Assembly (NCBI GenBank): GCA_951799405.1
Contig: OX637341.1
Location: 18,963,659 to 19,027,658, forward strand
From: Agapetus fuscipes
Lineage: Eukaryota > Arthropoda > Insecta > Trichoptera > Glossosomatidae
DNA length: 64,000 bases
Direction: 5' to 3'
The notes beneath the pieces are model-generated. The model made no database searches and had not been told where the DNA came from. It worked only from the letters and a program-made list of their open reading frames with translations. Made by a program: the position numbers and the translations under genes. Of the stretch, positions 22,421-32,833 are shown piece by piece; the first letter of the stretch is position 1, and each line of letters begins with the position of its first letter.

Positions 22421-23937
22421 AGAAGAATGGAAAAGCTGCTGGGAATGATGGTGTGAATGCTGAGATGATCAAATGTGCTGGGGAGTGCATGGTTGAATGG
22501 ATGTTTGAACTGTGCAAGATGTGTGTGAAAGAGAGTAAAGTGCCGATGGACTGGAAAAAGGCGGTCATTGTTCCTATCTACAAAGGAAAAGGTGACAAAA
22601 AGGACTGCCAAAATTTCAGGCCCATCAGTCTTCTCAGTATAGCTGGTAAAGTATTGTGTAAGGTTCTCATAAAAAAAGTGAGACTGTCTACCGGTCATGG
22701 GGTTTCTGATATCCAGACTGGCTTTATGCCAGGAAGAGGGTGTGTAGACCAGATCTTCACTCTCAGACAGATTGTTGAAAAACATCTGGCTGTAGGTCGG
22801 AAGGTCTACACGGCTTTTGTGGATCTCGAGAAGGCTTTTGACTCGGTGGACAGAGGTATGATGTGGAAAGTACTCCTAAAGTACGGTGTGAACGGCAAGC
22901 TTCTGAATGGAATACGCGCCATCTATGAAAATAGTTTGGCGTGTGTAAGAGTGGATGGTAAATGTAGCGAATGGTTTGATGTTTACAAGGGAGTACGACA
23001 GGGGTGTGTAATGAGTCCGTGGTTATTTAACATAATCATGGACAATTGTATGAAAGAAGCAGAAATTTCTCATTATGGTGTGAAAGTGGGTGAGACGAAT
23101 GTTGGAGTTCTTCTCTATGCTGACGATGCCGTAGTGTTGGCTGATACAGCGGAGGAGCTCCAGATGATACTCACCAAAATGAATGATGCTTTTAGTAAGA
23201 ACGGTTTAAAAGTGAATGCCAGTAAGACGAAAGTATTAGTGTTTGACAGGACTGAGGAATGCGAGGAAATTGAGATAAGACTGAATGAAACAAGAGTGGA
23301 GGTCGTGAAAGAATTTGATTATCTGGGAAGCAAGTTTGAGTCGAATGGGAAATTGACGAAAGAATTGGAAAAGCGTGCTAGTAGAGGAAGAAGTGTAATG
23401 GGAACGATTGGAAGAATTGCAAGAAATAGGAAACTTACGAAGAATATGAGATTGGCGGTCCACAATGGTATATTGGTTCCGACATTGATGTATGGAAGTG
23501 AGGCGTGGACAGTTAATGAATGTGAGCTGAGTAAAGTATGTACGGTTGAAATGGCTTACCTGAGAGCAATGGCTGGAAAAACACTGAATGATAGAGTACG
23601 TAATGATTGGGTGATGAACGAGTGTGGTATAAAAGAGAATATGAGAATGAAAGTACAAAAAAGTACGATGAGATGGTTCGGACATCTCGAAAGAATGGAT
23701 GATGAACGACTAACGAAGAAAGTGTACAAAGGAAATGTCAGAGGAAAGCGCGGAAGGGGAAGGCCGAGGAAAGAATGGTTAGACCAAATAGGTGAGATTG
23801 CGAAAGAATGGAACCTGCAGAGTGAAAATAAGAGAAGAGTATGTATGAAAAAGGTGATGAATATTGAGGAAATGAAAGTGGTTTGTAAGGACAGAAAAAA
23901 GTGGAGGCGCATCTGCGGAGGTACCGGCCACCCCTAG
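22421..23937 (+). CDS. LINE1 retrotransposon polymerase (5'-truncated, open)
   Basis: A non-LTR reverse transcriptase that copies its own RNA at a nicked target. The open frame is in register from about 22423 (KNGKAAGNDGVNAEM..) to the stop at 23935-23937, roughly 505 codons. RT blocks in order: NFRPISLLS, the FVDLEKAFDSV block with the first catalytic Asp, VRQGCVMSPWLF, and YADDAV with the Asp pair. The C-terminal part has the EAWTVNE, MRWFGHLERMDDERL and GRGRPRKEW motifs of RTE-type LINEs. The endonuclease domain is missing because the copy is truncated beside an ATT microsatellite. With no internal stop it looks young. The fragment at 16928-17451 is the same family, and LINE2 (32824-34554) is a related one. 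Confidence 0.93.
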
Positions 23938-23959
23938 TGGAACGGCGGCAGGATACAGT

Positions 23960-24258
23960 AACCGAGGGGTCTGAGTGAGAGGGGGCTCACTCTGCGATCT
24001 GCCGACAGTGCCTTTACATCTGTTAGCACACAATGCAGAAGAAGAAGCACAGTGTTCGGAGACCGCGCTTTCGCCGTTGCGGGACCGTTCACTTGGAACC
24101 AGCTGTCTCCTGAAGTACGCGCCAAGGAAGGGATCGAAAGCTTCAAGAAGGGAATGAAGACCCACTTCTTCACCGCCGCGTAAAGCCTGAAAGCGCCCTT
24201 GCAGTGACAGCTGTAGACGCGAAACGGTGCTATACAAATCATCATCATCATCATATAT
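23960..24258 (+). pseudogene. CR1/L2-like LINE 3' end with (CAT)n tail
   Basis: A frame reads LTLRSADSAF .. VFGDRAFAVAGPFTWNQLSP .. FKKGMKTHFFTAA then stop, the C-terminal signature of CR1/L2-type LINEs (GDRxFxVAxPxxWNxLP..KTHLF). A short 3' UTR ends in CATCATCATCATCAT. It follows LINE1 directly: either LINE1 landed next to an older CR1 tail, or this is a chimeric insertion. Confidence 0.78.
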
Positions 24259-24265
24259 TTTAGCA

Positions 24266-24416
24266 ATGTAACGTTGTGGGAGCAGTTGGCAGAACGCATG
24301 CGTTCAAATCTAGGGGGCTAGGGTTTGATCCCCAGCAAGGGCATCAGAGGTGAACTCCCGTTTTAATGCATGTTTCAAACCCAAAGTTATAGTACCGGCA
24401 AGGTTTATTCAGCCTG
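24266..24416 (+). repeat. SINE-B 5' half cut by the Gypsy insertion
   Basis: tRNA-like: AGCAGTTGGCAGAACGC as A-box region and GGGTTTGATCCCC as B box, followed by AAGGTTTATTCAGCC, a segment shared with the full SINE-B copies. It ends where the Gypsy LTR begins at 24418. Confidence 0.75.
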
Positions 24417-24417
24417 C

Positions 24418-24676
24418 TGTAACGAGATGGATTTGTTTGTTAGGTAAAATGGAACATGAGATTTGAATTTGAATGAAAAGGAAAACAAAGGAAGGCAGGA
24501 AGAGAAAAAAAGCTTGCCTGGCGGGATAGCCACAAGCCTGTGTAATTAAGAATAAAGAATATTATTGTGCTGTGGTTTATTGTGTATACATTGTGAAAGA
24601 AATAAAAATAAACATATTAAAGTGGCTGTTAATTATTAATTGTGTCAATCAGCAGGACAGAAGAAAAACCCTCACA
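24418..24676 (+). repeat. 5' LTR of the Gypsy element
   Basis: 259 bp, TG..CA ends, with an AATAAAGAATATT region near 24551 that could serve polyadenylation. Identical to 29299-29557 as far as I can see. Confidence 0.95.
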
Positions 24677-24679
24677 TTT

Positions 24680-24692
24680 TGGCGCCCAACGT
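24680..24692 (+). promoter_or_regulatory. Primer-binding site, tRNA-Lys
   Basis: TGGCGCCCAACGT starts 3 nt after the LTR and is complementary to the 3' end of an arthropod tRNA-Lys (CUU) including CCA. It is where minus-strand DNA synthesis would start. Confidence 0.85.
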
Positions 24693-25134
24693 AAAAGAAA
24701 AATCTGTAAATGAAATTCCTATAAGAAAATTTTTCACAAACAAAAACAAATGACAGTCGATTTCAACAAATGACATTGAAAACAATACAATATATGAAAT
24801 AATTAAAATTGGACAGATTTATGGTTGTGAGCATCAACACGTTTAAAAGCTAGTGAAGACATCGACTTATACAATTAACAACAAGAAATTACAAGATTTG
24901 AAACGCTGTTTGAAAATATTGAAGGTGAGAGAATTCAAACTACCTACATTACGTTCAGAAGAATGGAAATTCAAAAATCGAACGTCGCGGGAGAATGAAG
25001 AATGGATATGAACCAGTTTGTTTCAAATCAGTTTAGATAAATATATATAGATGGTGTTATATTTAATTTGTATAAAAAAAATTTTTTCAATGAAATGATT
25101 TTTTTTAATTGCATAAATTGAAAATATACAGCAA

Positions 25135-25992
25135 ATGACGAAATCTAAAAAAATAAATAATAAAAAGGATTTAGAAAGTAACACAATGGAGTCCATAAAT
25201 TTTGATCCTCTCAAATTAAAAATATCTTTTAATGGTGAAAGTGAACCAAATGAATTTATAATAAGGTTAGAAGAATTAGCCAAAGTCTACAAATTAAAAT
25301 TAGATTATTTGGTAGAGTGTATGCCTATATTTTTAACAGATTTTCCGTTAACTTGGTACAGAGCAATTAACTGTGAATTTGATTGGAAAATTTTTAAAAC
25401 CAAATTCTTACAACAATTTGAAAAATATGACTTTCAAAGGAATCTTAAGTTAGAAATTTTAAATATGGTACAAGGTCATGATAATGCATCTGTTTATATT
25501 TTAAAGGTCAAATCCAAAAATAATTTATTAAATAAAAGAATGCATGATAAAGAACTTATGGACATAATAATTCATGGATTGTCAGAAAAATATGCAACTT
25601 TACTGACAACATCTGAAATTAAAAATACAGAGGAATTATCTACAATATGTAGCAAGTTCGAATCATTTATAAAATTTAATGAATGTAAAAATTTAAATGT
25701 AATGAATGACACAGAAGAGAAAAATGTAACGCAAAAATGCAATTTTTGTAATAAATTAGGACATGATGAAATAGATTGTTGGACTAAAAATAGAAAATTA
25801 GATTACATACAGAATAAATGTAGAAGTTTCACAAATAATATAGTATGCTACTTTTGTAATAAAAGAGGACATGTGGAAAGAAATTGTTTTATAAAAAATG
25901 GAAATTTTAAAAAACACACAGTAATCTGTTACTCATGTAAGCGTACAGGACATGTACAAAAAGATTGTTTTGTTAAAAATAAAAAAAAGTGA
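25135..25992 (+). CDS. gag: Gag-like nucleocapsid protein of the Gypsy element
   Basis: 285 residues, the structural protein that packages the element's RNA. Residues about 1-190 are a retrotransposon-gag-like helical region (LTWYRAI, IFKTKFLQQF). Three CX2CX4HX4C zinc knuckles follow at residues 202-215, 238-251 and 265-278 (for example CNFCNKLGHDEIDC). The frame ends in TGA right after an A-run. Pol lies in the same frame 123 nt on, beyond this TGA and further TAG/TAA stops, so pol needs its own initiation or some recoding. The sequence is strongly A-rich in codon use, unlike the P450. Confidence 0.93.
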   Translation: MTKSKKINNKKDLESNTMESINFDPLKLKISFNGESEPNEFIIRLEELAKVYKLKLDYLVECMPIFLTDFPLTWYRAINCEFDWKIFKTKFLQQFEKYDFQRNLKLEILNMVQGHDNASVYILKVKSKNNLLNKRMHDKELMDIIIHGLSEKYATLLTTSEIKNTEELSTICSKFESFIKFNECKNLNVMNDTEEKNVTQKCNFCNKLGHDEIDCWTKNRKLDYIQNKCRSFTNNIVCYFCNKRGHVERNCFIKNGNFKKHTVICYSCKRTGHVQKDCFVKNKKK

Positions 25993-26115
25993 TTATACAG
26001 ACAAAACAAAAATGAACAGAAATATAAATATACAAAACAGAACAAATACGACATACAATAGTAATTAAAAAAACTTGTAGATAGTCGGCCTTCAGTACAA
26101 ACACAAAAATCAGAA

Positions 26116-28944
26116 ATGAAGAGCTGGCTTAATTTCATTCAAATTTTTAATAAAAATTATCAAATTGCACCACTCATTTTTGCTAAACAATTTGATAAAA
26201 GACCATTTTTAACAGTAAATATTGAGAACAAAAATTTTACAGGTTTACTAGATTCAGGTGCATCTATTTCTGCAATCAATGAAAAAACATTTGATTATTT
26301 TTTACAAAGAAATTACAAAATTATAAAAACCCATGAAAATATCTCGTTGGCAAATGGTAAAAATATAAAAATACTTGGTAAAATAAATTTAGAGGTAAAA
26401 TGTGACAATCAAATAAAACATGTAGATTTTTATGTTTTACAAGGTTTACAACAAGACTTAATTTTTGGAATAGATTTTTGGATAAAATTTGAATTAGAAC
26501 CGAGTTTAATAAGTAAAATTACATATTCAAATAGCAAAAATATTAGTGAATTAGGTAAAATTACAAATAGAACTAAATTAACAGATAACCAATTACAGCA
26601 ATTAAAAACAATAGAAAATGATTTCAAGGACATCTCTTATGAAAAAATAGGCTTAGGATGCACAAAACTCATTGAACACAGAATTCAGACAGAAGGTCCT
26701 CCAATAAAACAAAAGTATTATCCACTCAGTCCAGCAAGACAGAGACAGGTTAACACAGAGTTAGATAAAATGTTAAAAGAAGGTATAGTTGAACAATCCA
26801 AATCTTCGTGGTCCAGTCCTGTTGTAATTGTAATTAAAAAGGATGGAACGCCTAGATTTTGTTTGGACTCTAGAAGACTCAATGAAGTAACAAAACGAGA
26901 TAACTATCCCATTCCAAATTTAAATCAAGTTTTAGCAAATTTACGAAATGCCAAATATATCAGCTCTTCAATAGATTTAAGCAAGGCGTTTTGGCAAATT
27001 CCACTAGAAGAATCGTCCAAAGAAAAAACTGCCTTCGTCGTACCAAATAGAGGGTTGTTTCAATTCACAAAAATGCCGTTCGGTTTAAAAAATTCAAGTT
27101 CTGAAACACAGCGTTTATTAGACAAGTTATTTGGACCTAAATTTGATACTAACATATTTTGTTATATCGATGACTTAATTATTATTAACGAAGATCTCAA
27201 TTCACATTTAAATTTATTAAAACAAGTTAAAAATATATTACAAGAAGCAGGGTTAACGGTAAAATTTTCAAAATGTGAATTTTGCAAAGATAGTTTAAAA
27301 TATTTGGGATATATTATTGATGAAAATGGATTAAGGCCAGATTCAAATAAAGTCAAGATTATAGAGGAATATCCTTCACCGAAAAATTTAAAACAACTAC
27401 GAATGTTTTTAGGTTTGGTAGGATTTTATAGAAAAGTTATACGAAACTGCAGTGAGATATCATATCCACTAAATAAATTATTGAGAGGTAAAAAAGGTCA
27501 GAACAATTTTAATTGGTCAAAAGAATCTGAGGATGCATTTAATAATTTAAAATTAGCCTTAAGCACAGCCCCTGTATTAATATGTCCGGATTTCACAAAA
27601 GATTTTTTTTTACACACTGATGCCAGTAAAAATCAAGTAGCTTCAGTATTAAACCAAAATATCAATGGGTCCGAAAAGCCAATAGCATATTTTTCAAGAA
27701 GTTTGACAGTTAGAGAACAAAACTATTCGACATCAGAACGTGAGCTTCTTGCCATTGTAGAGTCAATTGAACATTTTCGATCTTATCTAGATGGGATGAA
27801 ATTCAAGGTAATAACTGATCATATGGCATTAAAATTCTTGAATAAAATATCAAATCCAACAGGTAGATTAGCAAGATGGGCCATGAGACTTTCACAGTAT
27901 GAATTTGAGATTGAGCATAGAAAAGGGAAAGAACATACAGTGCCAGATGTATTATCTAGGATTCCTGGTACTAAAGAAATGGAAGTAATAAATTCAAATA
28001 TTGCAGATCCTTGGTATAATAATATCGCAGAAGGATGTACAAAAACACCATACAAATACAAAAAATTCAAAATGGTAGATAATAAATTATTTAAACTAAT
28101 AAATGATGATAATCCTTTCACAGAGGAATATAATTGGAAAGAGATACCTATTATAGACAATAGATTAACTATAATAAAGAATCATCATGATAATGGACAT
28201 GCAGGTATTTTTAAAACTTATAAATACATATCAAGATGTTACTATTGGAAAAATATGTATGCAGATATAAAAAGTTTTATAAATAAATGTCAAAAATGTA
28301 AAATGTATAAGCCGAATAATTTACCTCCAGCAGGAAAAATGGAAAATAGAAAAAGAGTGGATAGACCGTTAAAAATGCTGAGTATTGATTTGATAGGACC
28401 ATTACCAAAATCAAGTACGGGCTATATACATATATTATCAATAATAGATGTTTTTACCAAATATTGTTGGTTATTTCCTTTAAGAAGAGCTACTACAGAA
28501 GAAATAGTAAAATTAATAGAAAATAAAATATTTTTAACAGAAGGACCGAAGGTACCGCAAACGATAATAACAGATAATGGAAAGAATTTAAAGTCTAATG
28601 CATTTAAAGATTTTATGTACTCATATGGAGTACAGAAAATATTTTATACAACTTTATATACTCCCATGTGCAATAATGTAGAGACATATAATAGAACAAT
28701 AGGATACACATTAGCTATTTTTGTTGAAAATGAACAAAGAAAATGGGATACTTTTTTAGATTCAGTACAAAGCATAATAAATAATACAGTCAATTTAGCA
28801 ACATTTAGTAAAGTTTTTTTTAAAAAAAAAATTGATGGACTGATAAATTTATTAATGAAAAATAAATTTGAAATAAATTTAAATATTGGGAAAGATGTGA
28901 TACATGTTAAAAAAAAAAGTTATTTTAATGAATTGATTAATTAA
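26116..28944 (+). CDS. pol: Pol polyprotein of the Gypsy element
   Basis: 942 residues. Domains in order: aspartic protease with LLDSGAS at residues 44-50; reverse transcriptase about 200-400 with SIDLSKAFWQI and catalytic YIDD at 350-353; RNase H about 495-615 with TDAS at 501 and DVLSRIPG at its end; integrase with the zinc ligands H691, H695, C725, C728 and the catalytic triad D758, D820, E856 (D-E spacing 35). All key residues are present. The integrase C-terminus departs from the usual pattern after about residue 895, next to T- and A-runs near 28817-28830, so a small frameshift there is possible. No env follows. Confidence 0.94.
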   Translation: MKSWLNFIQIFNKNYQIAPLIFAKQFDKRPFLTVNIENKNFTGLLDSGASISAINEKTFDYFLQRNYKIIKTHENISLANGKNIKILGKINLEVKCDNQIKHVDFYVLQGLQQDLIFGIDFWIKFELEPSLISKITYSNSKNISELGKITNRTKLTDNQLQQLKTIENDFKDISYEKIGLGCTKLIEHRIQTEGPPIKQKYYPLSPARQRQVNTELDKMLKEGIVEQSKSSWSSPVVIVIKKDGTPRFCLDSRRLNEVTKRDNYPIPNLNQVLANLRNAKYISSSIDLSKAFWQIPLEESSKEKTAFVVPNRGLFQFTKMPFGLKNSSSETQRLLDKLFGPKFDTNIFCYIDDLIIINEDLNSHLNLLKQVKNILQEAGLTVKFSKCEFCKDSLKYLGYIIDENGLRPDSNKVKIIEEYPSPKNLKQLRMFLGLVGFYRKVIRNCSEISYPLNKLLRGKKGQNNFNWSKESEDAFNNLKLALSTAPVLICPDFTKDFFLHTDASKNQVASVLNQNINGSEKPIAYFSRSLTVREQNYSTSERELLAIVESIEHFRSYLDGMKFKVITDHMALKFLNKISNPTGRLARWAMRLSQYEFEIEHRKGKEHTVPDVLSRIPGTKEMEVINSNIADPWYNNIAEGCTKTPYKYKKFKMVDNKLFKLINDDNPFTEEYNWKEIPIIDNRLTIIKNHHDNGHAGIFKTYKYISRCYYWKNMYADIKSFINKCQKCKMYKPNNLPPAGKMENRKRVDRPLKMLSIDLIGPLPKSSTGYIHILSIIDVFTKYCWLFPLRRATTEEIVKLIENKIFLTEGPKVPQTIITDNGKNLKSNAFKDFMYSYGVQKIFYTTLYTPMCNNVETYNRTIGYTLAIFVENEQRKWDTFLDSVQSIINNTVNLATFSKVFFKKKIDGLINLLMKNKFEINLNIGKDVIHVKKKSYFNELIN

Positions 28945-29280
28945 CTGGTGAATGTTTATTATGTATTGTTATTTGATTATTTTGAATTGTTGAATTAAGT
29001 ATTAAAAAAAAAAAAAACAAATATTTGTTTATAATATTGAATATGAAATTTGTGTTAAAAAAAAAATTATATTAATTTTAGTATGAAAATAATTGGTATT
29101 GTTAAAAAAGGTATTAATGACTGAATAATGTATCAGAAACAGGTTTTTTTTTTATTTTCATATTTTTGAAATTTATCCTTAAAATAAAACAAAATATGTG
29201 GCGCCGGCTGAGCATTATGATACATTATTTACTCATTGTAAAAGAAAAAAAAAAAATTGGGAATGTTTTTTTTTTTTTAT

Positions 29281-29295
29281 GAGAGGAAGGAGGTG
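29281..29295 (+). promoter_or_regulatory. Polypurine tract before the 3' LTR
   Basis: GAGAGGAAGGAGGTG lies just upstream of the LTR start at 29299, the expected place and composition for the plus-strand primer. Confidence 0.8.
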
Positions 29296-29298
29296 TAT

Positions 29299-29557
29299 TG
29301 TAACGAGATGGATTTGTTTGTTAGGTAAAATGGAACATGAGATTTGAATTTGAATGAAAAGGAAAACAAAGGAAGGCAGGAAGAGAAAAAAAGCTTGCCT
29401 GGCGGGATAGCCACAAGCCTGTGTAATTAAGAATAAAGAATATTATTGTGCTGTGGTTTATTGTGTATACATTGTGAAAGAAATAAAAATAAACATATTA
29501 AAGTGGCTGTTAATTATTAATTGTGTCAATCAGCAGGACAGAAGAAAAACCCTCACA
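29299..29557 (+). repeat. 3' LTR of the Gypsy element
   Basis: Same 259 bp as 24418-24676, followed by the CTGC target duplicate. Confidence 0.95.
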
Positions 29558-29561
29558 CTGC

Positions 29562-30747
29562 ATATAAAATAATAACCTGCCAGATGTTTACAAGAAAATC
29601 CTCACTTCAGTTATCTAAATTGCTGGCATTATGGTGGTGTCTTTATTTAAAAAAATAAAAAGGGTTCCATTTGACATATTTAAGAAGCCTTTTAAGAATT
29701 ACTCGTTAAGAAGTTGAAATGTATGTGCAGCTTTTTTTGCTTTTTATAATCACTCAAAATAGGCAATCAATTAAATTTAATTACTCGTATTGTAATTAAA
29801 TAATCAATTCACTTGTTTTCTTATAGACGTAATTTTTTATTTCTTAGTAACATTTTCAGCAACAAAAATAAACTTGAGTTTTTTTATTCTAACTTTAAAG
29901 TCGATTATTCTCTACGTCGCGGAAATATCCTCGTTAATCTTCCCTTATAACTTACAAGGGAACTCGAGATCGACTTAAGTGTTGGGATTGAGCTTAGCGA
30001 AGTATATTATACAGCTAGGTTGAGCCGCTTAGCACTTTGAAGGCCGGACTTGAAGGTTTACTTGAGAGTTATTGAAAATGACACAAGACTGGCAAGTGGT
30101 CGATACTTGTTCACTTACCGAGTTTGCGAGTGCCACTAACCTTGTTTTCTCGTGTGAACGCTGCCTCGCCTCAAAGAAAATCAATTTTTCGAGAAAATTG
30201 GAAATCTGTACACTTCAATTTGCCTTTTTTCGTGTATTTATTAAGAGCCTTGAGAGATATGGGATTTTTAATATATTTTTTCTTCAAAGTTTTGTGCGTG
30301 GAAGTTACTTCATCGTGAGTTTTTAAAGATAAAAATAAATTGAATGCAATCCTTCAAAAAGTTTGAAAATTGAAGATGTTTTCATACAAAAAGAAAACCG
30401 AAGAAAATGTGTATTTCCTACCTTAATAATACTTTTATTTTCATTTGTAGTAAATTTTCAGAATTTTATACAAAAATCAACATATAAAATAATATAATTT
30501 ATAAAATAAGTTATTTGATTTAAAATGTTTTATACGATACCTACCGTGCGTGGTATAAAGTGACTTATGAAATTTCCAAAACTCAACTCGCAGTGTTCCA
30601 GCGGCCACCAACAAAATCAGATAATAATTTTCATTTATAAGAAAAAAAACTACGTTAGCATTAGGTGGAGTGCTATTTCTTGATTGTTATGTACGGAATG
30701 GAGGGATGGACTCTCACACAGGCACTAGAGAACCAAAACAGAATTGT
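29562..30747. other. No recognisable feature
   Basis: Two overlapping short plus-strand frames (30072-30326 and 30124-30318) lack motifs. I do not support a gene. Confidence 0.5.
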
Positions 30748-31392
30748 TCAAAATGAGTATTTACTGGAAAGTGAATATCTACTGGAAAATGAGTGTCTTT
30801 CGGAAAATGAGTGCGTACGGGAAATTAATATATCTAACGGAAAATGAGTGATCTAATCTTATCTAATCTAAGTTGGAAAACTATGTTACATTGGAGATTC
30901 ACATAACATGCATTCCCACAACCAGACACATATAAGTTCGCGCTTGCACATGCCTGATTTGAACATAAAAACCAAATCTCAAATGGAAATACACCCTGCA
31001 ACTCTTTCCGTCCTTCCCTGAAACAGGGGTGACATTGGCAAAGTGAACCAAAGTATCTACGGGAAAATGAGTGTCTACGGGAAAATTAGTGTCTTCGGGA
31101 AAATGAGTGTTTACGGGAAAATGAGTGTCTACGCGAAAATGAGTGTCTACCAGAAAATTTGTGTCTACGGGAAAATGAGTGAATACGGGAAATTTTTGTA
31201 TCTACGGGAAAATGAGTGTCTACGGGAAAATGAGTGTCTACAGGAAAATGAGTGTCTACGGGAAAATTTGTATCTACGGGAAAATGAGTGTCAATCCAAG
31301 AATGAGTGTCTACAGGAAAATGAGTGTCTACAAAAAAATGAGTGTCTACAGGAAAATGAGTGTCTACGGGAAAATGAGTGCCTACCTGAAAG
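30748..31392 (+). repeat. 18-bp minisatellite (GAGTGTCTACGGGAAAAT), split by an R280 insertion
   Basis: About six units at 30748-30848 and about nineteen at 31052-31392, with T/C and ACGG/ACAG variants. Because 18 is a multiple of three it stays open in two frames (repeating MSVYGK or ENECLR), which explains the 137-codon frame at 31043-31456. There is no start context, signal peptide or flanking gene, so I do not call a protein. Confidence 0.9.
30850..31050 (-). repeat. R280 repeat inserted in the 18-bp minisatellite
   Basis: From CTAATCTTATCTAATCTAAG to GGCAAAGTGAACCA; minisatellite units continue on both sides, so the repeat came later. Its last about 50 bp (5' end) are missing. Confidence 0.85.
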
Positions 31393-31914
31393 AAAGAGAA
31401 AACAATTAGAAAAGAAGGAAGGAGGAAATTTTATTCCGGCTTCAGTAGGCTTGTGATATTATATTGAACGCCTGCCTTGCGCTGCATCCCCTATCGCTTC
31501 GGAGCGTTTGACGTGTCGGAGCGCCAGGACGTGAAACGCCTCTGGTGTCTGGGAATGCCTCCGCTATTACGGCAGCCGCTGCAGGCATGCACTCCAAATA
31601 AGATTAAAACATCTCCACCTACCGTTATATCCATTATATGACGTGAACAAATATTTTACCTTATATCCAGTGGATATTCGGTTAGAATTAATAAAAGATG
31701 GGCTTACAATATTGTCCAGTTGATGGGTAAACAATGGTATCTTGAGATAAAAGAATGTGGAAAAGTTTTGAAGAGGCTTTTATCTAGCAGTTTAGAGAAG
31801 AAGGCAAACATTAAGTAAAACATATCCAGTAGACAGCTTAGTTCCCTTTTTTAAGGCTTAGGTACTTACTAAGGAATTGAGATGTCTATGACACTTGTGG
31901 TTCCGCAGAGGTGA
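31393..31914. other. No recognisable feature
   Basis: A GC-richer stretch near 31465-31590 (CCTGCCTTGCGCTGCATCCC and onward) has no open frame of note. Confidence 0.45.
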
Positions 31915-32680
31915 TGGGTATCTGGCATTCAATATCCAGATTTGTTGTAGTAAGGCTGTTAGCTGCGTAATGTTGTGTTGTGTTGCCTTTGTCTTAAGAT
32001 ACTGAAAGGAAATGGGGGATGATATTGGTTTTGAATACACGCAACTAAGCTACACATATAATGTAACTTCTTGCCGCGTTATCCCCGAAGTGGTCGCATG
32101 TGGCGAGTTGAACCTATTTATTTTTACAGGTAAGGGGGCCGGCCTTACGCCAACCACTTCAGTTGAAGTGGAGGTTTCCCAGCTCTCGAGAGTGCTGGTA
32201 CTCATTTCTTGTGAAGGCTGAGTAAACCTTGCCTGTACTTTATTTTGGGGTTTGAAATAAACACCCAAACGGGAAATCATTTCTGACACCCTCGGTGGGA
32301 TTCGAACTCGAGCTTTCGGCATGGGCTGCAAGCACTCTACTACCTGAGCTATCGACTGGACACCTGTTGGAGTATGAAGATTTTAGTTATGTGGTGGTTG
32401 ATGTCTTAATCCTTTGTAGCAGGGCTTTTAGCTGCGTAATGTTGTGTTGTGTATTGTGCTGACTTTGTTTTAAGACACTGAAGGAAGTGGGTATGGATGT
32501 TGGTTTTGAATACACTTTTTTGAGTATAGAGGCGTTGGTGATGTGGTGGATGGTGTTCTTATCTTCTGAAGCTGGGCTGTAAGGTGCATTCTGTTGTGTT
32601 TTGTGCTGTATTGCCTGTGTTTTGAGACACTCAAAAGAAGTGGCGACTGATGTTGATTTTGAATAGACTAGGATGAAATT
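31915..32680. repeat. Three diverged tandem units of about 140 bp
   Basis: Units at about 31915-32038, 32385-32520 and 32535-32675 share GTTAGCTGCGTAATGTTGTG, TTTTAAGACACTGAA and GATGTTGGTTTTGAATACAC with 10-25% differences. A SINE-B sits between the first two. Confidence 0.78.
32040..32363 (-). mobile_element. SINE-B, full length, tRNA-derived
   Basis: On the minus strand the head GTCGATAGCTCAGGTAGTAG has a tRNA A box, and GAGTTCGAATCCCACCG a B box that fits the consensus. The body carries TGTTTATTTCAAACCCCA and the palindromic CCACTTCAACTGAAGTGG. The 3' end is TATGTGTAGCTTAGTTGCGT. A 97%-like copy lies at 49570-49893. The tRNA part is too diverged to assign an isotype. It inserted into the 140-bp tandem repeat. 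Confidence 0.88.
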
Positions 32681-32694
32681 GAGGTGGGAACACA

Positions 32695-32795
32695 GTTGGT
32701 AGAATATTTTCGTCAGAAGATAAGATTTAGATCCTCACCTTGGGTGTTAGAAATGATTTCACATTTTCGTATTAATTTCAAACCCAAAACAAATA
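32695..32795 (+). repeat. Decayed SINE-B head
   Basis: CAGTTGGTAGAATATTTTCG, a broken B box region, then GAAATGATTTCACATTTTCG and TTTCAAACCCAAA in SINE-B order. Confidence 0.55.
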
Positions 32796-32833
32796 ATTGT
32801 AATATCTACAAATCAGTTCCCTTAGTAAGAAAT

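Larger units (their letters stand above)
24418..29557 (+). mobile_element. Gypsy-type LTR retrotransposon, structurally complete
   Basis: 5140 bp with two 259-bp LTRs starting TGTAACGAG and ending CCTCACA. They agree along their length with a constant 4881 offset and I saw no difference. The 4-bp repeat CTGC flanks the element (24414-24417 and 29558-29561). Order: LTR, tRNA-Lys primer site, gag with three zinc knuckles, pol with protease-RT-RNaseH-integrase, polypurine stretch, LTR. There is no envelope-like frame. Integrase after RNase H and the 4-bp duplication support Ty3/Gypsy. Matching LTRs imply recent insertion. Confidence 0.96.

Noticed and set aside
23236..24237. Several minus-strand frames of 118-152 codons
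   Set aside because: Antisense shadows of the LINE1 polymerase and the CR1 tail.
30665..31456. Genes for repetitive MSVYGK/ENECLR proteins
   Set aside because: Open only because the minisatellite unit is 18 bp; two frames are open at once and an R280 interrupts it.
32290..32363. tRNA gene on the minus strand
   Set aside because: Good A and B boxes but poor stem pairing; it is the head of SINE-B, repeated at 49820-49893.
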